Assembly (NCBI GenBank): GCA_000720535.1
Contig: JOAZ01000022.1
Location: 1-64,000, forward strand
DNA length: 64,000 nt
From: Streptomyces halstedii
GTDB taxonomy: Bacteria > Actinomycetota > Actinomycetes > Streptomycetales > Streptomycetaceae
Direction: 5' to 3'
A program made the position numbers and the translations under genes. Below are positions 1 to 8,778 of the stretch, piece after piece. The notes under the pieces were generated by a model. That model saw nothing but the letters and a program-made list of their open reading frames with translations, was not told the DNA's origin and ran no database searches. Numbering within the stretch: position 1 is the first letter of the stretch; each line of letters opens with the position of its first letter.

Positions 1-290
1 GCGCCTGCGGCGGGCTGTTCCCCTCCCCGCCCCTTCCCGAAACCGTGGGCTTCGCCCCCGGGGCCCCCGTTGTCCTCAAGCGCCGGACGGGCTGGGGTTG
101 GGGCTCTGCCCCTCGCCCCCGCTCCTCAAGCGCCGGAAGGGCTGGGTTTTACCGGGTGGGGCTGGAAGTGGTGGCTGGGTGGGGCCGGACGGGCTGGGGT
201 TTGGGGCTCCGCCCCTTGCCCCCGCTCCTCAAGCGCCGGAGGGGCTGGGTTTTGCCGGGTGGGGCTGAAGTGGTGGGCGGGTGGGGATGC
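1..290. repeat. GC-rich dispersed intergenic repeat cluster
   Basis: Noncoding leader before the MFS gene. The core CTCAAGCGCCGGACGGGCTG, or close variants, occurs at 75-95, 125-145 and 228-248, with a partial copy near 184-197. G-rich spacers of the GGGTTTTRCCGGGTGGGGCTG type repeat between them. The opening bases (CCCCGCCCCTTCCCGAAAC) also look like part of a multi-copy intergenic element that I recall from many Streptomyces genomes. The long open frames running through it are composition artefacts. Confidence 0.6.
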
Positions 291-321
291 CGTCCTGTTG
301 GGGGGCGGGGATGCTGCTCGT

Positions 322-1809
322 ATGGATGGTGTCGCGGACGGTGACGGGATCCGGGTCGGTTCGGCCACCGGGCGGTGGGTGATTCTGGCGACCGTGCTGG
401 GGTCGAGCATGGCCATGCTCGACTCCACCGTGGTCAACGTCGCCCTGCCCCGGATCGGCCGGGACCTCGGTACCGATCTCGCCGCGCTCCAGTGGACCGT
501 CAACGCCTACATGCTCACCCTGGCCGGGCTGATCCTGCTCGGGGGTGCGCTCGGGGACCGGTTCGGGCGGCGGCGGGTGTTCGTCGTCGGGATCGTTTGG
601 TTCGCCGTGGCCTCCCTGTGCTGCGGGCTGGCGCCGAACGCGGCCGTCCTCGTCGGGGCCCGCGCGCTCCAGGGCATGGGCGGGGCCCTGCTCACCCCCG
701 GTTCGCTGGCGCTCATCCAGGCGAGCTTCCACGAGGACGACCGGGCCCGCGCGGTCGGGCTCTGGTCGGGGCTCGGCGGGGTCGGGTCGGCGATCGGGCC
801 GTTCGTCGGGGGCTGGCTCGTGGACGGGCCGGGCTGGCGGTGGGTGTTCCTGCTCAATCTGCCGCTCGCCGCGATCTGTGTGCCCGTCGCCCTGCGCCAC
901 GTACCGGAGTCCCGGGACCCGGCGGCACACGGGCGCTTCGACGTGCGGGGGGCGGTGTTCGCGGCTCTCGCCCTCGCCCTGGTCACCTACGCCCTGATCG
1001 AGATCCCGGCGCAGGGCGCGTCGGTGGTCGTCGTCGGGGCCGCGCTCGCCGGGGTGCTGCTCGGCGCCGCCTTCGTACGGCTGGAGCGGCGGCTGTCCGA
1101 TCCGATGGTTCCGCCGTCGATCTTCTCGTCCCGGCAGTTCACCGCCGTCAACGTCGTCACCTTCTGCGTGTACGCGGCGCTCGGCGGCTTCTTCTTCCTC
1201 TCCGCGATCCAGCTCCAGGTCGTCGCCGGATACTCGGCGCTGGGCGCGGGCACGGCCCTGCTGCCCACGACGGTGCTGATGCTGCTCTTCTCCGCGTCCG
1301 CCGGGGACCTCGGCCGGCGTATCGGGCCCCGTGTCCCGCTGACCGTGGGGCCGCTGCTGGCCGCCACCGGGATGCTGCTGATGCTGCGGGTCGGCCCGTC
1401 CGCCTCGTACGTACGGGACGTGCTGCCCGCCGTGCTGGTGCTGGGCACCGGCATGGTGATCCTGGTGGCCCCGCTCACCGCGAGCGTGCTGGCCGCCGTG
1501 GACACCGCGCGGGCCGGGCTCGCCAGCGGGATCAACAACGCGGCGGCCCGTGCCGCCGGGCTGCTTGCGGTGGCGGCGCTGCCGCTGCTGGCCGGGATGG
1601 GGCCGGAGGCGTACCGGGACGCCGGGGAGTTCGCCTCGACGTTCCGGCGGGCGATGCCCATGTGCGCCGGGCTGCTCGTCGCGGGCTCGGTCATCGCCTG
1701 GTGGACCGTACGGGCGCCCCTGACACCGGAACCCCGGCCCGCGTGCACCACGCACTGCGGGGTCTCGGCCCCGCCCTTGGAGCCGGAACACGGATCCAGG
1801 CACACTTGA
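322..1809 (+). CDS. MFS multidrug exporter, DHA2 (14-TM) family
   Basis: Predicted 495-residue inner-membrane drug:proton antiporter of the EmrB/QacA type. The ATG at 322 places the first membrane helix at about residues 17-40, as expected; the open frame upstream is repeat sequence. The DHA2 signature LDSTVVNVALP lies at 33-43, and the motif-A loop GALGDRFGRRR at 75-85. The motif-C-like segment QGMGGALLTPGSLAL and about 14 hydrophobic segments follow. The stop codon is 3 bases before the next ATG, so the DUF3151 gene may be cotranscribed. Substrate unknown. Confidence 0.85.
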   Translation: MDGVADGDGIRVGSATGRWVILATVLGSSMAMLDSTVVNVALPRIGRDLGTDLAALQWTVNAYMLTLAGLILLGGALGDRFGRRRVFVVGIVWFAVASLCCGLAPNAAVLVGARALQGMGGALLTPGSLALIQASFHEDDRARAVGLWSGLGGVGSAIGPFVGGWLVDGPGWRWVFLLNLPLAAICVPVALRHVPESRDPAAHGRFDVRGAVFAALALALVTYALIEIPAQGASVVVVGAALAGVLLGAAFVRLERRLSDPMVPPSIFSSRQFTAVNVVTFCVYAALGGFFFLSAIQLQVVAGYSALGAGTALLPTTVLMLLFSASAGDLGRRIGPRVPLTVGPLLAATGMLLMLRVGPSASYVRDVLPAVLVLGTGMVILVAPLTASVLAAVDTARAGLASGINNAAARAAGLLAVAALPLLAGMGPEAYRDAGEFASTFRRAMPMCAGLLVAGSVIAWWTVRAPLTPEPRPACTTHCGVSAPPLEPEHGSRHT

Positions 1810-1812
1810 ACC

Positions 1813-2226
1813 ATGTCGATCCACGAGAACCTGCTCGGGGGCCCTCCCCCGACCCATCTGCCCGACGACCCGGAGCCGCGTGAGCTGCTCGCCGCCGGCA
1901 CGGCGCCCGCCGACGTCGCCGCGAAGTACCCCACGTCCTCCCTGGCCTGGGCGCAGCTCGCCGACGAGGCGTTCGAGGGCGGCCGGGTCGTCGAGTCGTA
2001 CGCGTACGCCCGCACCGGCTACCACCGCGGGCTCGACGCCCTGCGCCGGGCCGGCTGGAAGGGGCACGGCCCCGTCCCGTTCGAGCACGAGCCCAACCGC
2101 GGCTTCCTGCGTGCCCTGCACGCCCTCGCGCGTGCCGCCCAGGCCATCGGCGAGCAGCCCGAGTACGAGCGCTGCTCGACGTTCCTGCGCGAGTCCTCGG
2201 AGACCGCCGCCAACACGCTCGGCTGA
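1813..2226 (+). CDS. DUF3151 family protein
   Basis: A 137-residue soluble, TPR-like alpha-helical protein that I recognise as DUF3151, a conserved actinobacterial family without known function. Typical features are an N-terminal HENLLGGPPPT segment, repeated Ala-rich helices (WAQLADEAF, YAYARTGYHRGLDALRRAGW) and the family-like block VPFEHEPNRGFLRAL. It starts 3 bases after the MFS stop and is followed by a strong hairpin. In related genomes this family usually sits near purA and central-metabolism genes, as here. No catalytic motif is visible. Confidence 0.8.
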   Translation: MSIHENLLGGPPPTHLPDDPEPRELLAAGTAPADVAAKYPTSSLAWAQLADEAFEGGRVVESYAYARTGYHRGLDALRRAGWKGHGPVPFEHEPNRGFLRALHALARAAQAIGEQPEYERCSTFLRESSETAANTLG

Positions 2227-2244
2227 TCCCCGCGGCTCCCTGCC

Positions 2245-2279
2245 CTCGGGCCCCGCGGGCACCGCCTGCGGGGCCCGAG
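2245..2279 (+). terminator. Hairpin terminator after the DUF3151 gene
   Basis: Perfect 12-bp stem CTCGGGCCCCGC / GCGGGGCCCGAG (2245-2256 and 2268-2279) with an 11-base loop. It lies between the DUF3151 stop and the tryptophan dioxygenase gene. There is no U-tract, as is usual in Streptomyces. Confidence 0.7.
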
Positions 2280-2385
2280 GCGTCCTCGGCCGGCCGGGTC
2301 TAGGATGCCGACAGGGGACCGGAGCTCCACCACCTCACAGGAAGGGGCGGACCGCTACCCGGAAGCTTGTGTCGAGGAGACAGCG

Positions 2386-3234
2386 ATGTCGACGTTTCAC
2401 CCCGACCCCGAAGCCACCGGTGCGGACACCCCGCACCTCGACTTCGCGGGAACGACCCCGTACGAGGACTACGTCCAGGCGGACGTCCTGACCCACCTCC
2501 AGCACCTGCGCTCGGACGACCCCGGCGAGATGGTCTTCCTGGTCACCACCCAGGTCATGGAGCTGTGGTTCACGGTCATCGTGCACGAGTGGGAGACCGC
2601 CACACACGCGCTGCGCGAGGACCGCGTCCCCGCCGCCCGGGACGCGCTGAAGCGTTCGCTGCGGGAGCTGGAGGCGCTGAACGCCTCCTGGAAGCCGCTG
2701 GCCGGCCTCACGCCCGCCCAGTTCAACTCCTACCGCGGCTCGCTCGGCGAGGGATCCGGATTCCAGTCGGCCATGTACCGGCGGATGGAGTTCCTGCTCG
2801 GTGACAAGTCCGCGTCCATGCTCGTGCCGCACCGGGGCGCGCCCCGGGTCCACGCCGAGCTGGAGAAGGCGCTCCACGAGCCCGGTCTGTACGACGAGGC
2901 GCTCGCCCTGCTCGCCCGGCGCGGATACGCCGTGCCGCGGTCGGTGCTGGACCGGGACCTGTCGCAGAAGTACGAGCCGTCCCCCGCGGTCGAGGCCGTG
3001 TGGGCGGAGATCTACGCCGACCCGGACCAGAACGCCGAGCTGGTACGGCTCGGTGAGGTGCTGACCGACGTCGGTGAACTGGTGTGGCGCTGGCGCAACG
3101 ACCACCTCACCGCCACCCGCCGCGCGATGGGCTCCAAGACCGGCACCGGCGGGTCGGCCGGGGTCGCCTGGCTGGAGAAACGGGCCACCAAGAGCGTCTT
3201 CCCCGAGCTGTGGACGGCGCGCAGCCATGTCTGA
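2386..3234 (+). CDS. kynA: Tryptophan 2,3-dioxygenase
   Basis: Haem enzyme opening L-tryptophan to N-formylkynurenine, the first kynurenine-pathway step. The ATG at 2386 has a GAGGAG ribosome site 6 bases upstream; 282 residues is family-typical. The proximal haem ligand is H240 in DHLTATRRAMG, followed by the substrate-binding GTGGS loop at about 251. The segment around residues 50-62 aligns with the family's HQxxELW block but reads TTQVMELWF: the distal histidine is Thr55. That residue helps catalysis in characterised homologues, where replacements reduce rather than abolish activity. The gene overlaps kynU by 8 bases, so the two are translationally coupled. Confidence 0.9.
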   Translation: MSTFHPDPEATGADTPHLDFAGTTPYEDYVQADVLTHLQHLRSDDPGEMVFLVTTQVMELWFTVIVHEWETATHALREDRVPAARDALKRSLRELEALNASWKPLAGLTPAQFNSYRGSLGEGSGFQSAMYRRMEFLLGDKSASMLVPHRGAPRVHAELEKALHEPGLYDEALALLARRGYAVPRSVLDRDLSQKYEPSPAVEAVWAEIYADPDQNAELVRLGEVLTDVGELVWRWRNDHLTATRRAMGSKTGTGGSAGVAWLEKRATKSVFPELWTARSHV

Positions 3235-4414
3235 CCTCAGGGAGCGCGCACAGGCGCTCGACTCCGCCGACGAACTCGCCTCCCGCAGGGAGCTGTTCGC
3301 CCTCGACGACACCGTCTACCTCGACGGGAACTCGCTGGGGGCGCTGCCCGCCCACGTCCCGGACCGGGTGCGGGACGTCCTCACCCGCGAGTGGGGCGAA
3401 CTGCGCATCCGCTCCTGGGACGAGAGCGGCTGGTGGACCGCGCCCGAGCGGATCGGGGACCGGATCGCCCCGCTCGTCGGGGCCGCCCCCGGCCAGATCG
3501 TGGTCGGTGACTCCACCAGCGTGAACGTCTTCAAGGCGGTCGTCGCGGCGAGCCGTCTCGCGCCCGCCGGCCGGGACGAGATCGTGCTCGACGCGACGAC
3601 GTTCCCCACGGACGGGTACATCGCGGAGTCGGCGGCCCGGATGACGGGCCACCGGCTCGTCGTGGCCGACCCGCTCGACGTCCCCGGGGCGCTCGGCCCG
3701 CGGACGGCCCTGGTCCTGCTCAACCACGTGGACTACCGCACGGGCAGGCTCCTGGACCTGCCCGCGCTCACCGCCGCCGTCCACGAGGCGGGGGCCCTGG
3801 CGGTCTGGGACCTGTGCCACAGCGCGGGCGCCCTGCCCGTCGGGCTGGACGCCCACGGCGTGGACCTGGCGATCGGCTGCACCTACAAGTACCTCAACGG
3901 CGGCCCCGGTTCGCCGGCCTTCCTGTACGTCGCGGAGCGCCACCAGGAGGCCTTCGACTCGCCGCTGCCCGGCTGGACCTCGCACGCCGACCCGTTCGGG
4001 ATGACCCCGGGCTACACGCCCGCCGAGGGGTCCGTACGGGGCCGGGTCGGCACCCCGGACATCCTCTCCATGCTGGCGCTGGAGGCGTCGCTCGACGTAT
4101 GGGAGGGCGTCACCATGGAGGCCGTGCGGGCCAAGTCGCTGGCGCTGACGGACTTCTTCCTGGAGTGCGTCGAGGCGTACGTCCCCGAGGGCCGGGTCGG
4201 CCGCCTCACCCCCGCCGCGCACGCGGAGCGCGGCAGCCAGGTCTCGCTGCGGTGCGAGACCGCCGAAGCCGTGATGGGCGCGCTCATCGGGCGCGGGGTG
4301 GTCGGGGACCTGCGCCGCCCGGACATCCTGCGCTTCGGTTTCACCCCGCTGTACGTCGGTTTCGCGGACGCGGAGCGGGCGGCGCGGACCCTGGCCGAGG
4401 TGCTGGAGGGATAG
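3227..4414 (+). CDS. kynU: Kynureninase
   Basis: PLP enzyme hydrolysing kynurenine to anthranilate and alanine. The ATG at 3227 overlaps the kynA stop by 8 bases; 395 residues matches the family. The N-terminal FALDDTVYLDGNSLGALP block is diagnostic for kynureninase. The PLP-binding lysine is K221 in CTYKYLNGGPGSPAF, and LLNHVDYRTGRL and VWDLCHSAGALPV are other family blocks. With kynA and the following formamidase it completes tryptophan to anthranilate. That route may serve catabolism or supply precursors for anthranilate-derived metabolites. Confidence 0.93.
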   Translation: MSDLRERAQALDSADELASRRELFALDDTVYLDGNSLGALPAHVPDRVRDVLTREWGELRIRSWDESGWWTAPERIGDRIAPLVGAAPGQIVVGDSTSVNVFKAVVAASRLAPAGRDEIVLDATTFPTDGYIAESAARMTGHRLVVADPLDVPGALGPRTALVLLNHVDYRTGRLLDLPALTAAVHEAGALAVWDLCHSAGALPVGLDAHGVDLAIGCTYKYLNGGPGSPAFLYVAERHQEAFDSPLPGWTSHADPFGMTPGYTPAEGSVRGRVGTPDILSMLALEASLDVWEGVTMEAVRAKSLALTDFFLECVEAYVPEGRVGRLTPAAHAERGSQVSLRCETAEAVMGALIGRGVVGDLRRPDILRFGFTPLYVGFADAERAARTLAEVLEG

Positions 4415-4543
4415 CGGCCGCGCGAAGGGCCGGGTCCGGTCGCCCGTTCCCCCGGACGGGGGTGTGACCGGACCCGTGCCCGTCCTGATACCGTCCCCGC
4501 AGTTCGGCCCAGTTGGGCACATGCGGAGGACGGGTGGAGCAGC

Positions 4544-5419
4544 ATGTCGGATTCTGCCGCGCGTGATCGGGACGCCGCGGAGACCGAGTCGGCGTTCGCG
4601 CATCCCGAGGTCGCCCCGGACCGGACCGCGGCCTACGGCGGCCACCCCGACCAGGTGATCGACTTCTTCGCCCCGCGTGACGGCCGGGACGGGGCCCCGC
4701 TCGTCGTGGTGCTGCACGGCGGTGCCTGGCGGGCCCCGTACGACCGGCGCCACATGTCCCCCTTCGCGGACTTCCTGGCGCGGCGCGGACTCGCGGTGGC
4801 CGCCGTGGAGTACCGGCGCGGCGGCGAGATCCCGCGCCAGGGCGGCCAGGGTCCCGTCGCCGGACGCTGGCCCGAGACGTTCGACGACGTGGCCGCGGCG
4901 ATGGACGCCCTGCCCGAGCTGGCCGCCCGGGAGCTGCCGGGCGCCGACGTGCGCAGGACCGTGGTCACCGGCCACTCGGCGGGCGGCCAGCTCGCGCTGT
5001 GGGCCGCCGCCCGGCACGTACTGCCGCGGGACTCGCCGTGGCGGCTGCCCGCGCCGCCGCAGTGGCGCGGGGTCGTCGCGCTGGCGCCGATCGGTGACTT
5101 CACCAGCGCGGTCGAGCGGGACGTGTGTTCCGGGGCGCTCCACCAACTCCTGGGCGGAGAAGAGCGGTTCGAGGAGCGGCGGGCGTACGTCGATCCGGCC
5201 GCGCTGCTGCCGACCGGGATCGCGACCGCCGTCGTGCAGGGCACCTGGGACCTCACGGTGCCGCAGGCGGTGACCGAGGCGTTCGTGGACGCGACGGCGA
5301 AGGCGGGGGAACCGGCCGGGCTGACGCTGCTGGACGGGATCGGCCACTTCCCGCTCATCGACCCGTCGGCGGACGCCTGCGCGGTGGTCGCCGAGGAGAT
5401 CGACCAACTGGCCTGGTAG
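4544..5419 (+). CDS. kynB: Alpha/beta hydrolase, probable kynurenine formamidase
   Basis: A 291-residue alpha/beta-hydrolase with the oxyanion-hole motif HGGAW (about residues 62-66), nucleophile elbow GHSAGGQ (Ser145), a DLTVP acid segment and a C-terminal GHF histidine. This HGGxW architecture is shared by arylformamidases and carboxylesterases. The place directly after kynA-kynU indicates N-formylkynurenine as substrate, which is an inference from context. The ATG at 4544 has GGAG 6 bases upstream. A 129-base gap containing an inverted repeat (GGGTCCGGTC / GACCGGACCC, about 4430-4473) separates it from kynU, so it may have its own promoter. Confidence 0.82.
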   Translation: MSDSAARDRDAAETESAFAHPEVAPDRTAAYGGHPDQVIDFFAPRDGRDGAPLVVVLHGGAWRAPYDRRHMSPFADFLARRGLAVAAVEYRRGGEIPRQGGQGPVAGRWPETFDDVAAAMDALPELAARELPGADVRRTVVTGHSAGGQLALWAAARHVLPRDSPWRLPAPPQWRGVVALAPIGDFTSAVERDVCSGALHQLLGGEERFEERRAYVDPAALLPTGIATAVVQGTWDLTVPQAVTEAFVDATAKAGEPAGLTLLDGIGHFPLIDPSADACAVVAEEIDQLAW

Positions 5420-5538
5420 GTCCGGGCCGGGCAGCCCCGGCGCGGGTGGCGTGTGGGCCCGGTAGTCCTTGCGACGGACGGCACAGGATCCACATCACTG
5501 CTGACGACCCCGGCCGGGCCGCCGCCTACCGTGGAAGC

Positions 5539-6861
5539 GTGACCGAGACCAAGACCAGAAGCCCGGAACACCTCCTGGCCGCAGGGGCGATAGCGGGCCT
5601 GCGGCAGGACCTGTTCCAGAACGTGCTCGACTACCGCCCCCTGGGCCCCCTGGGCGCGGACGGACCGGTGATCCGGCGGCTGCCCGCGACCCTGCGCAAG
5701 GGCGCCGTCTGGTTCCCGCACGCGGTGGTGGGCCTGGTCGTGCTGATCGCGCTGGCGCAGGGCGTCTTCGCCGCCAACACGTACTCCCCCTTCGGGATCG
5801 CGACCGTCATCACCGCGTTCCTGCCGGCGGGCACGCTGCTGATGACCCTCGTCCGCCCCGTCTTCGCGTTCTGGGTGTCGATCGTCTCGACGCCGCTGGT
5901 GGCCGTGGTGGGCAGCGGGGGCTGGCCCTGGGCGCCGACCGTGTTCGTCTGCCACCTGGGGGTGCTGATCGTCGTCGCGGCGCGCACCCGTCCGCGTACC
6001 GCCGTCTGGATCTGGCTGATCACCCTGGTCACCGGTTCCTTCCTGGGGAACATCGGCGGGCACCCCTCCTCCTCGTCCACCACCTTCGCCATGGCCTTCG
6101 TCTCCGCGCTGGCCCTGCTCATCGTGACCCTGGCGCAGACCCGGCGGGACGCGAGGCGGGAGGTGACCGTGCAGCGCACCGTCACCGCGGTGGAGCGCGA
6201 CCGGCGCACCCTGCTGGAGGAGCGCACCACCATCGCGCGGGAACTGCACGACGTCGTCGCCCACCACATGTCCGTCGTCGCGATCCAGGCCGAGGCCGCC
6301 CCGTACCGGGTGGAGAACCCGCCGCCCGAGCTGGAGCAGGCCTTCGTCACCATCCGGGAGAACGCGGTCGCCGCCCTCACCGAGCTGCGCCGGGTCCTGG
6401 GCGTCGTACGGTCGGAGGACTACGAGGCGCCGGACGCCCCGCAGCCCACCCTCGCGCAGCTCGACCGGCTGCTGGACAACGTCCGCGAGACGGGGCTGGA
6501 GACGGAGAAGACCGTGACCGGCGCGGTACGCGAACTGCCGCAGGGCGTCGAGCTGTCGGCGTACCGGATCGTCCAGGAGGCGCTGAGCAACTCGCTGCGG
6601 CACGCGCCCGGCGCGTCGGCCAAGGTGGAGGTCGGGTACGTGCTCGGCGGGCTGGGGCTGCGCGTCGTCAACGGGCCCGCCAGGGGCCTGGTGAAGCCCT
6701 CGCCGGGGGCCGGGCACGGGCTCACGGGGATGCGGGAGCGGGTGGCGATGCTGAACGGTGAGATGACGGCCGCCCCGACCGACGACGGCGGCTACGAGGT
6801 CGCCGTGTTCCTGCCCGTGCGGACCGAGCGGGACCGCACGGCCGAGGAGGAGGCGGCATGA
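5539..6861 (+). CDS. Sensor histidine kinase, NarL/DesK type
   Basis: A 440-residue membrane kinase. The N-terminal half has about five or six hydrophobic helices (residues ~55-205) and little extracytoplasmic sequence, suggesting sensing within the membrane. A HisKA_3 dimerisation domain follows, with the phospho-acceptor H237 in RELHDVVAHH, then an HATPase domain containing SLRHAP and GHGLTGMRERV. The GTG at 5539 is chosen because the protein then begins MTETK just before the first helices; no clear ribosome site is visible, so the mRNA may be leaderless. It overlaps the response-regulator gene by 4 bases. Signal unknown. Confidence 0.88.
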   Translation: MTETKTRSPEHLLAAGAIAGLRQDLFQNVLDYRPLGPLGADGPVIRRLPATLRKGAVWFPHAVVGLVVLIALAQGVFAANTYSPFGIATVITAFLPAGTLLMTLVRPVFAFWVSIVSTPLVAVVGSGGWPWAPTVFVCHLGVLIVVAARTRPRTAVWIWLITLVTGSFLGNIGGHPSSSSTTFAMAFVSALALLIVTLAQTRRDARREVTVQRTVTAVERDRRTLLEERTTIARELHDVVAHHMSVVAIQAEAAPYRVENPPPELEQAFVTIRENAVAALTELRRVLGVVRSEDYEAPDAPQPTLAQLDRLLDNVRETGLETEKTVTGAVRELPQGVELSAYRIVQEALSNSLRHAPGASAKVEVGYVLGGLGLRVVNGPARGLVKPSPGAGHGLTGMRERVAMLNGEMTAAPTDDGGYEVAVFLPVRTERDRTAEEEAA

Positions 6862-7535
6862 GCGGGTCCACCACCGACACCATCCGGGTGCTGATCGTCG
6901 ACGACCAGATGATGGTCCGCGAGGGATTCTCCGTCCTGCTCAACGCGATGCCGGGCATCGAGGTCGCCGGCGAGGCCGTCGACGGCAGACAGGCCGTCTC
7001 ACAGGTCGCCGCCCTGCGCCCCGACGTGGTGCTGATGGACATCCGGATGCCCGAGCTCAACGGCATCGAGGCGACCCGGGAGATCGTCGCGGCCGACGCC
7101 GACGCCAAGGTGCTGGTGCTGACCACCTTCGACCTCGACGAGTACGTCTACCAGGCGCTGCGGGCCGGTGCCTCCGGCTTCCTTCTGAAGGACGCCTCCG
7201 CACGCCAACTCGCGGACGGCGTACGGGTGGTGGCGTCCGGGGAAGCACTGCTCGCGCCCACCGTGACCCGGCGCCTGCTCACCGAGTTCTCCAAGCGCGC
7301 CGAGGCGCCCAGGCCGCCCGCCATGGCCCGGATCGGCGACCTGACCGAGCGGGAGACGGAGGTGCTGGTGCTGATCGCCCAGGGCCTGTCCAACATGGAG
7401 ATCGCCGCGCACCTGGTGGTCGCCGAGTCGACGATCAAGACGCACGTCAGCCGCATCCTGGTGAAGCTGGGCCTGCGGGACCGGACCCAGGCGGCGGTGT
7501 TCGCGTACGAGGCGCGGCTGGTCACCCCCGGATAG
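6858..7535 (+). CDS. LuxR/NarL-family response regulator
   Basis: 225 residues: an N-terminal receiver with the acidic pocket VDDQ and phospho-acceptor D61 (LMDIRMPELNG), switch Thr in VLTTFD and Lys in FLLKDAS. A C-terminal LuxR helix-turn-helix follows (LTERETEVLVLIAQGLSNMEIA, then ESTIKTHVSRILVKLGLRDRTQA). The start overlaps the kinase stop (ATGA), making a standard two-component operon. The adjacent P450 gene is a possible target by proximity only. Confidence 0.93.
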   Translation: MSGSTTDTIRVLIVDDQMMVREGFSVLLNAMPGIEVAGEAVDGRQAVSQVAALRPDVVLMDIRMPELNGIEATREIVAADADAKVLVLTTFDLDEYVYQALRAGASGFLLKDASARQLADGVRVVASGEALLAPTVTRRLLTEFSKRAEAPRPPAMARIGDLTERETEVLVLIAQGLSNMEIAAHLVVAESTIKTHVSRILVKLGLRDRTQAAVFAYEARLVTPG

Positions 7536-7561
7536 CGCCGGGCCCCCGGTAGCGTCGGCCC

Positions 7562-8767
7562 ATGCATGTGTCCTTCGACCCCTGGTCACCGGCGTTCGTC
7601 GCCGACCCGTACCCCGCCTACGCCGCGCTGCGCGCCGCCGGCCGGGCGCACTACTTCGAGCCGACCCGGCAGTGGCTGATCCCGCACTACTCCGACGTGT
7701 CCGGGCTGCTGCGCGACCGGCGGCTGGGCCGGACGTATCTGCACCGCTTCACCCACGACGAGTTCGGCCTCACCCCGCCGCCCGCCGACCACGAGCCGTT
7801 CCACACGCTCAACGGGAACGGCATCCTCGACCTGGAGGCCCCCGACCACACCCGGATCCGGCGGCTGGTGGCCAAGGCGTTCACCCCGCGCCGGGTGGAG
7901 GCGCTCGCCCCGACCGTGGAGCGGCTGGCCGCCGGACTCGTCGAGGAGTTCGTGGAGGCGGGCGGCGGCGACCTGCTCACGGCGGTCGCCGAACCGCTGC
8001 CGGTGGCCGTCATCGCCGAGATGCTGGGTGTCCCGGAGTCCGACCGGGACCTGCTGCGCCCGTGGTCGGCGGCGATCTGCGGCATGTTCGAGCTGAACCC
8101 GCCGGAGGAGACCGCGCGGGCCGCCGTCCGGGCGTCGGTGGAGTTCTCCGCGTATCTGGCGGACCTGATCGCCGCCCGGCGCACCGCCCCCGGCCCGGAC
8201 CTGATCAGCGCGCTCATCGCCGCCCACGACGAGGACGACCGGCTGAGCGAGCAGGAGATCGTCTCCACCTGTGTGCTGCTGCTGAACGCCGGCCACGAGG
8301 CGACGGTCAACGCCACCGTGAACGGCTGGTGGATGCTCTTCCGGCACCCGGAGCAACTGGCCCTGCTGCGCGGTGACCACGACCTGCTGCCGACCGCCGT
8401 GGAGGAACTGCTGCGGTACGACACCCCGGTGCCCATGTTCGCGCGGTGGGTCCTGGACGACATCGAGGTGGACGGCACCGTCATCCCGCGCGGCTCCCAG
8501 GTCGCCCTGCTCTTCGCCTCGGCCAACCGGGACCCGGAGCGCTTCCCGGACGCCGGGACGCTGGACCTGGCCCGGCGGGACAACCCGCACATCTCGTTCG
8601 GGGCGGGCATCCACTACTGCCTGGGGGCGCCACTGGCCCGGCTGGAACTGGCCGCCTCCTTCGGTGAGTTGCTGCGCCGGGCGCCGGGGATGCGACTGGC
8701 CGCGGAGCCGGAGTGGAAGCCGGGGTACGTGATCCGGGGGCTGCGGGAACTCCTGGTCGAGGTCTGA
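7562..8767 (+). CDS. Cytochrome P450
   Basis: A 401-residue soluble bacterial class I P450. The haem-ligand loop is FGAGIHYCLGAPLARLE with Cys353. The ExxR pair is in the K helix (EELLRYD), and the I-helix reads LLNAGHEATVNATV, with AGHEAT in place of the commoner AGxET. It needs a ferredoxin and reductase, neither of which is adjacent. It begins 27 bases after the response-regulator stop with no obvious ribosome site. The oxidised substrate cannot be told from sequence. Confidence 0.92.
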   Translation: MHVSFDPWSPAFVADPYPAYAALRAAGRAHYFEPTRQWLIPHYSDVSGLLRDRRLGRTYLHRFTHDEFGLTPPPADHEPFHTLNGNGILDLEAPDHTRIRRLVAKAFTPRRVEALAPTVERLAAGLVEEFVEAGGGDLLTAVAEPLPVAVIAEMLGVPESDRDLLRPWSAAICGMFELNPPEETARAAVRASVEFSAYLADLIAARRTAPGPDLISALIAAHDEDDRLSEQEIVSTCVLLLNAGHEATVNATVNGWWMLFRHPEQLALLRGDHDLLPTAVEELLRYDTPVPMFARWVLDDIEVDGTVIPRGSQVALLFASANRDPERFPDAGTLDLARRDNPHISFGAGIHYCLGAPLARLELAASFGELLRRAPGMRLAAEPEWKPGYVIRGLRELLVEV

Positions 8768-8778
8768 GGCGGGGCCGG

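Noticed and set aside
229-2262. 677-codon minus-strand frame opposite MFS and DUF3151
   Set aside because: High-GC shadow frame with no domain; the plus-strand genes have clear families.
5539-8767. Biosynthetic gene cluster around the P450
   Set aside because: Only a two-component pair and one P450 are present; no synthase, ferredoxin or tailoring partners are nearby.
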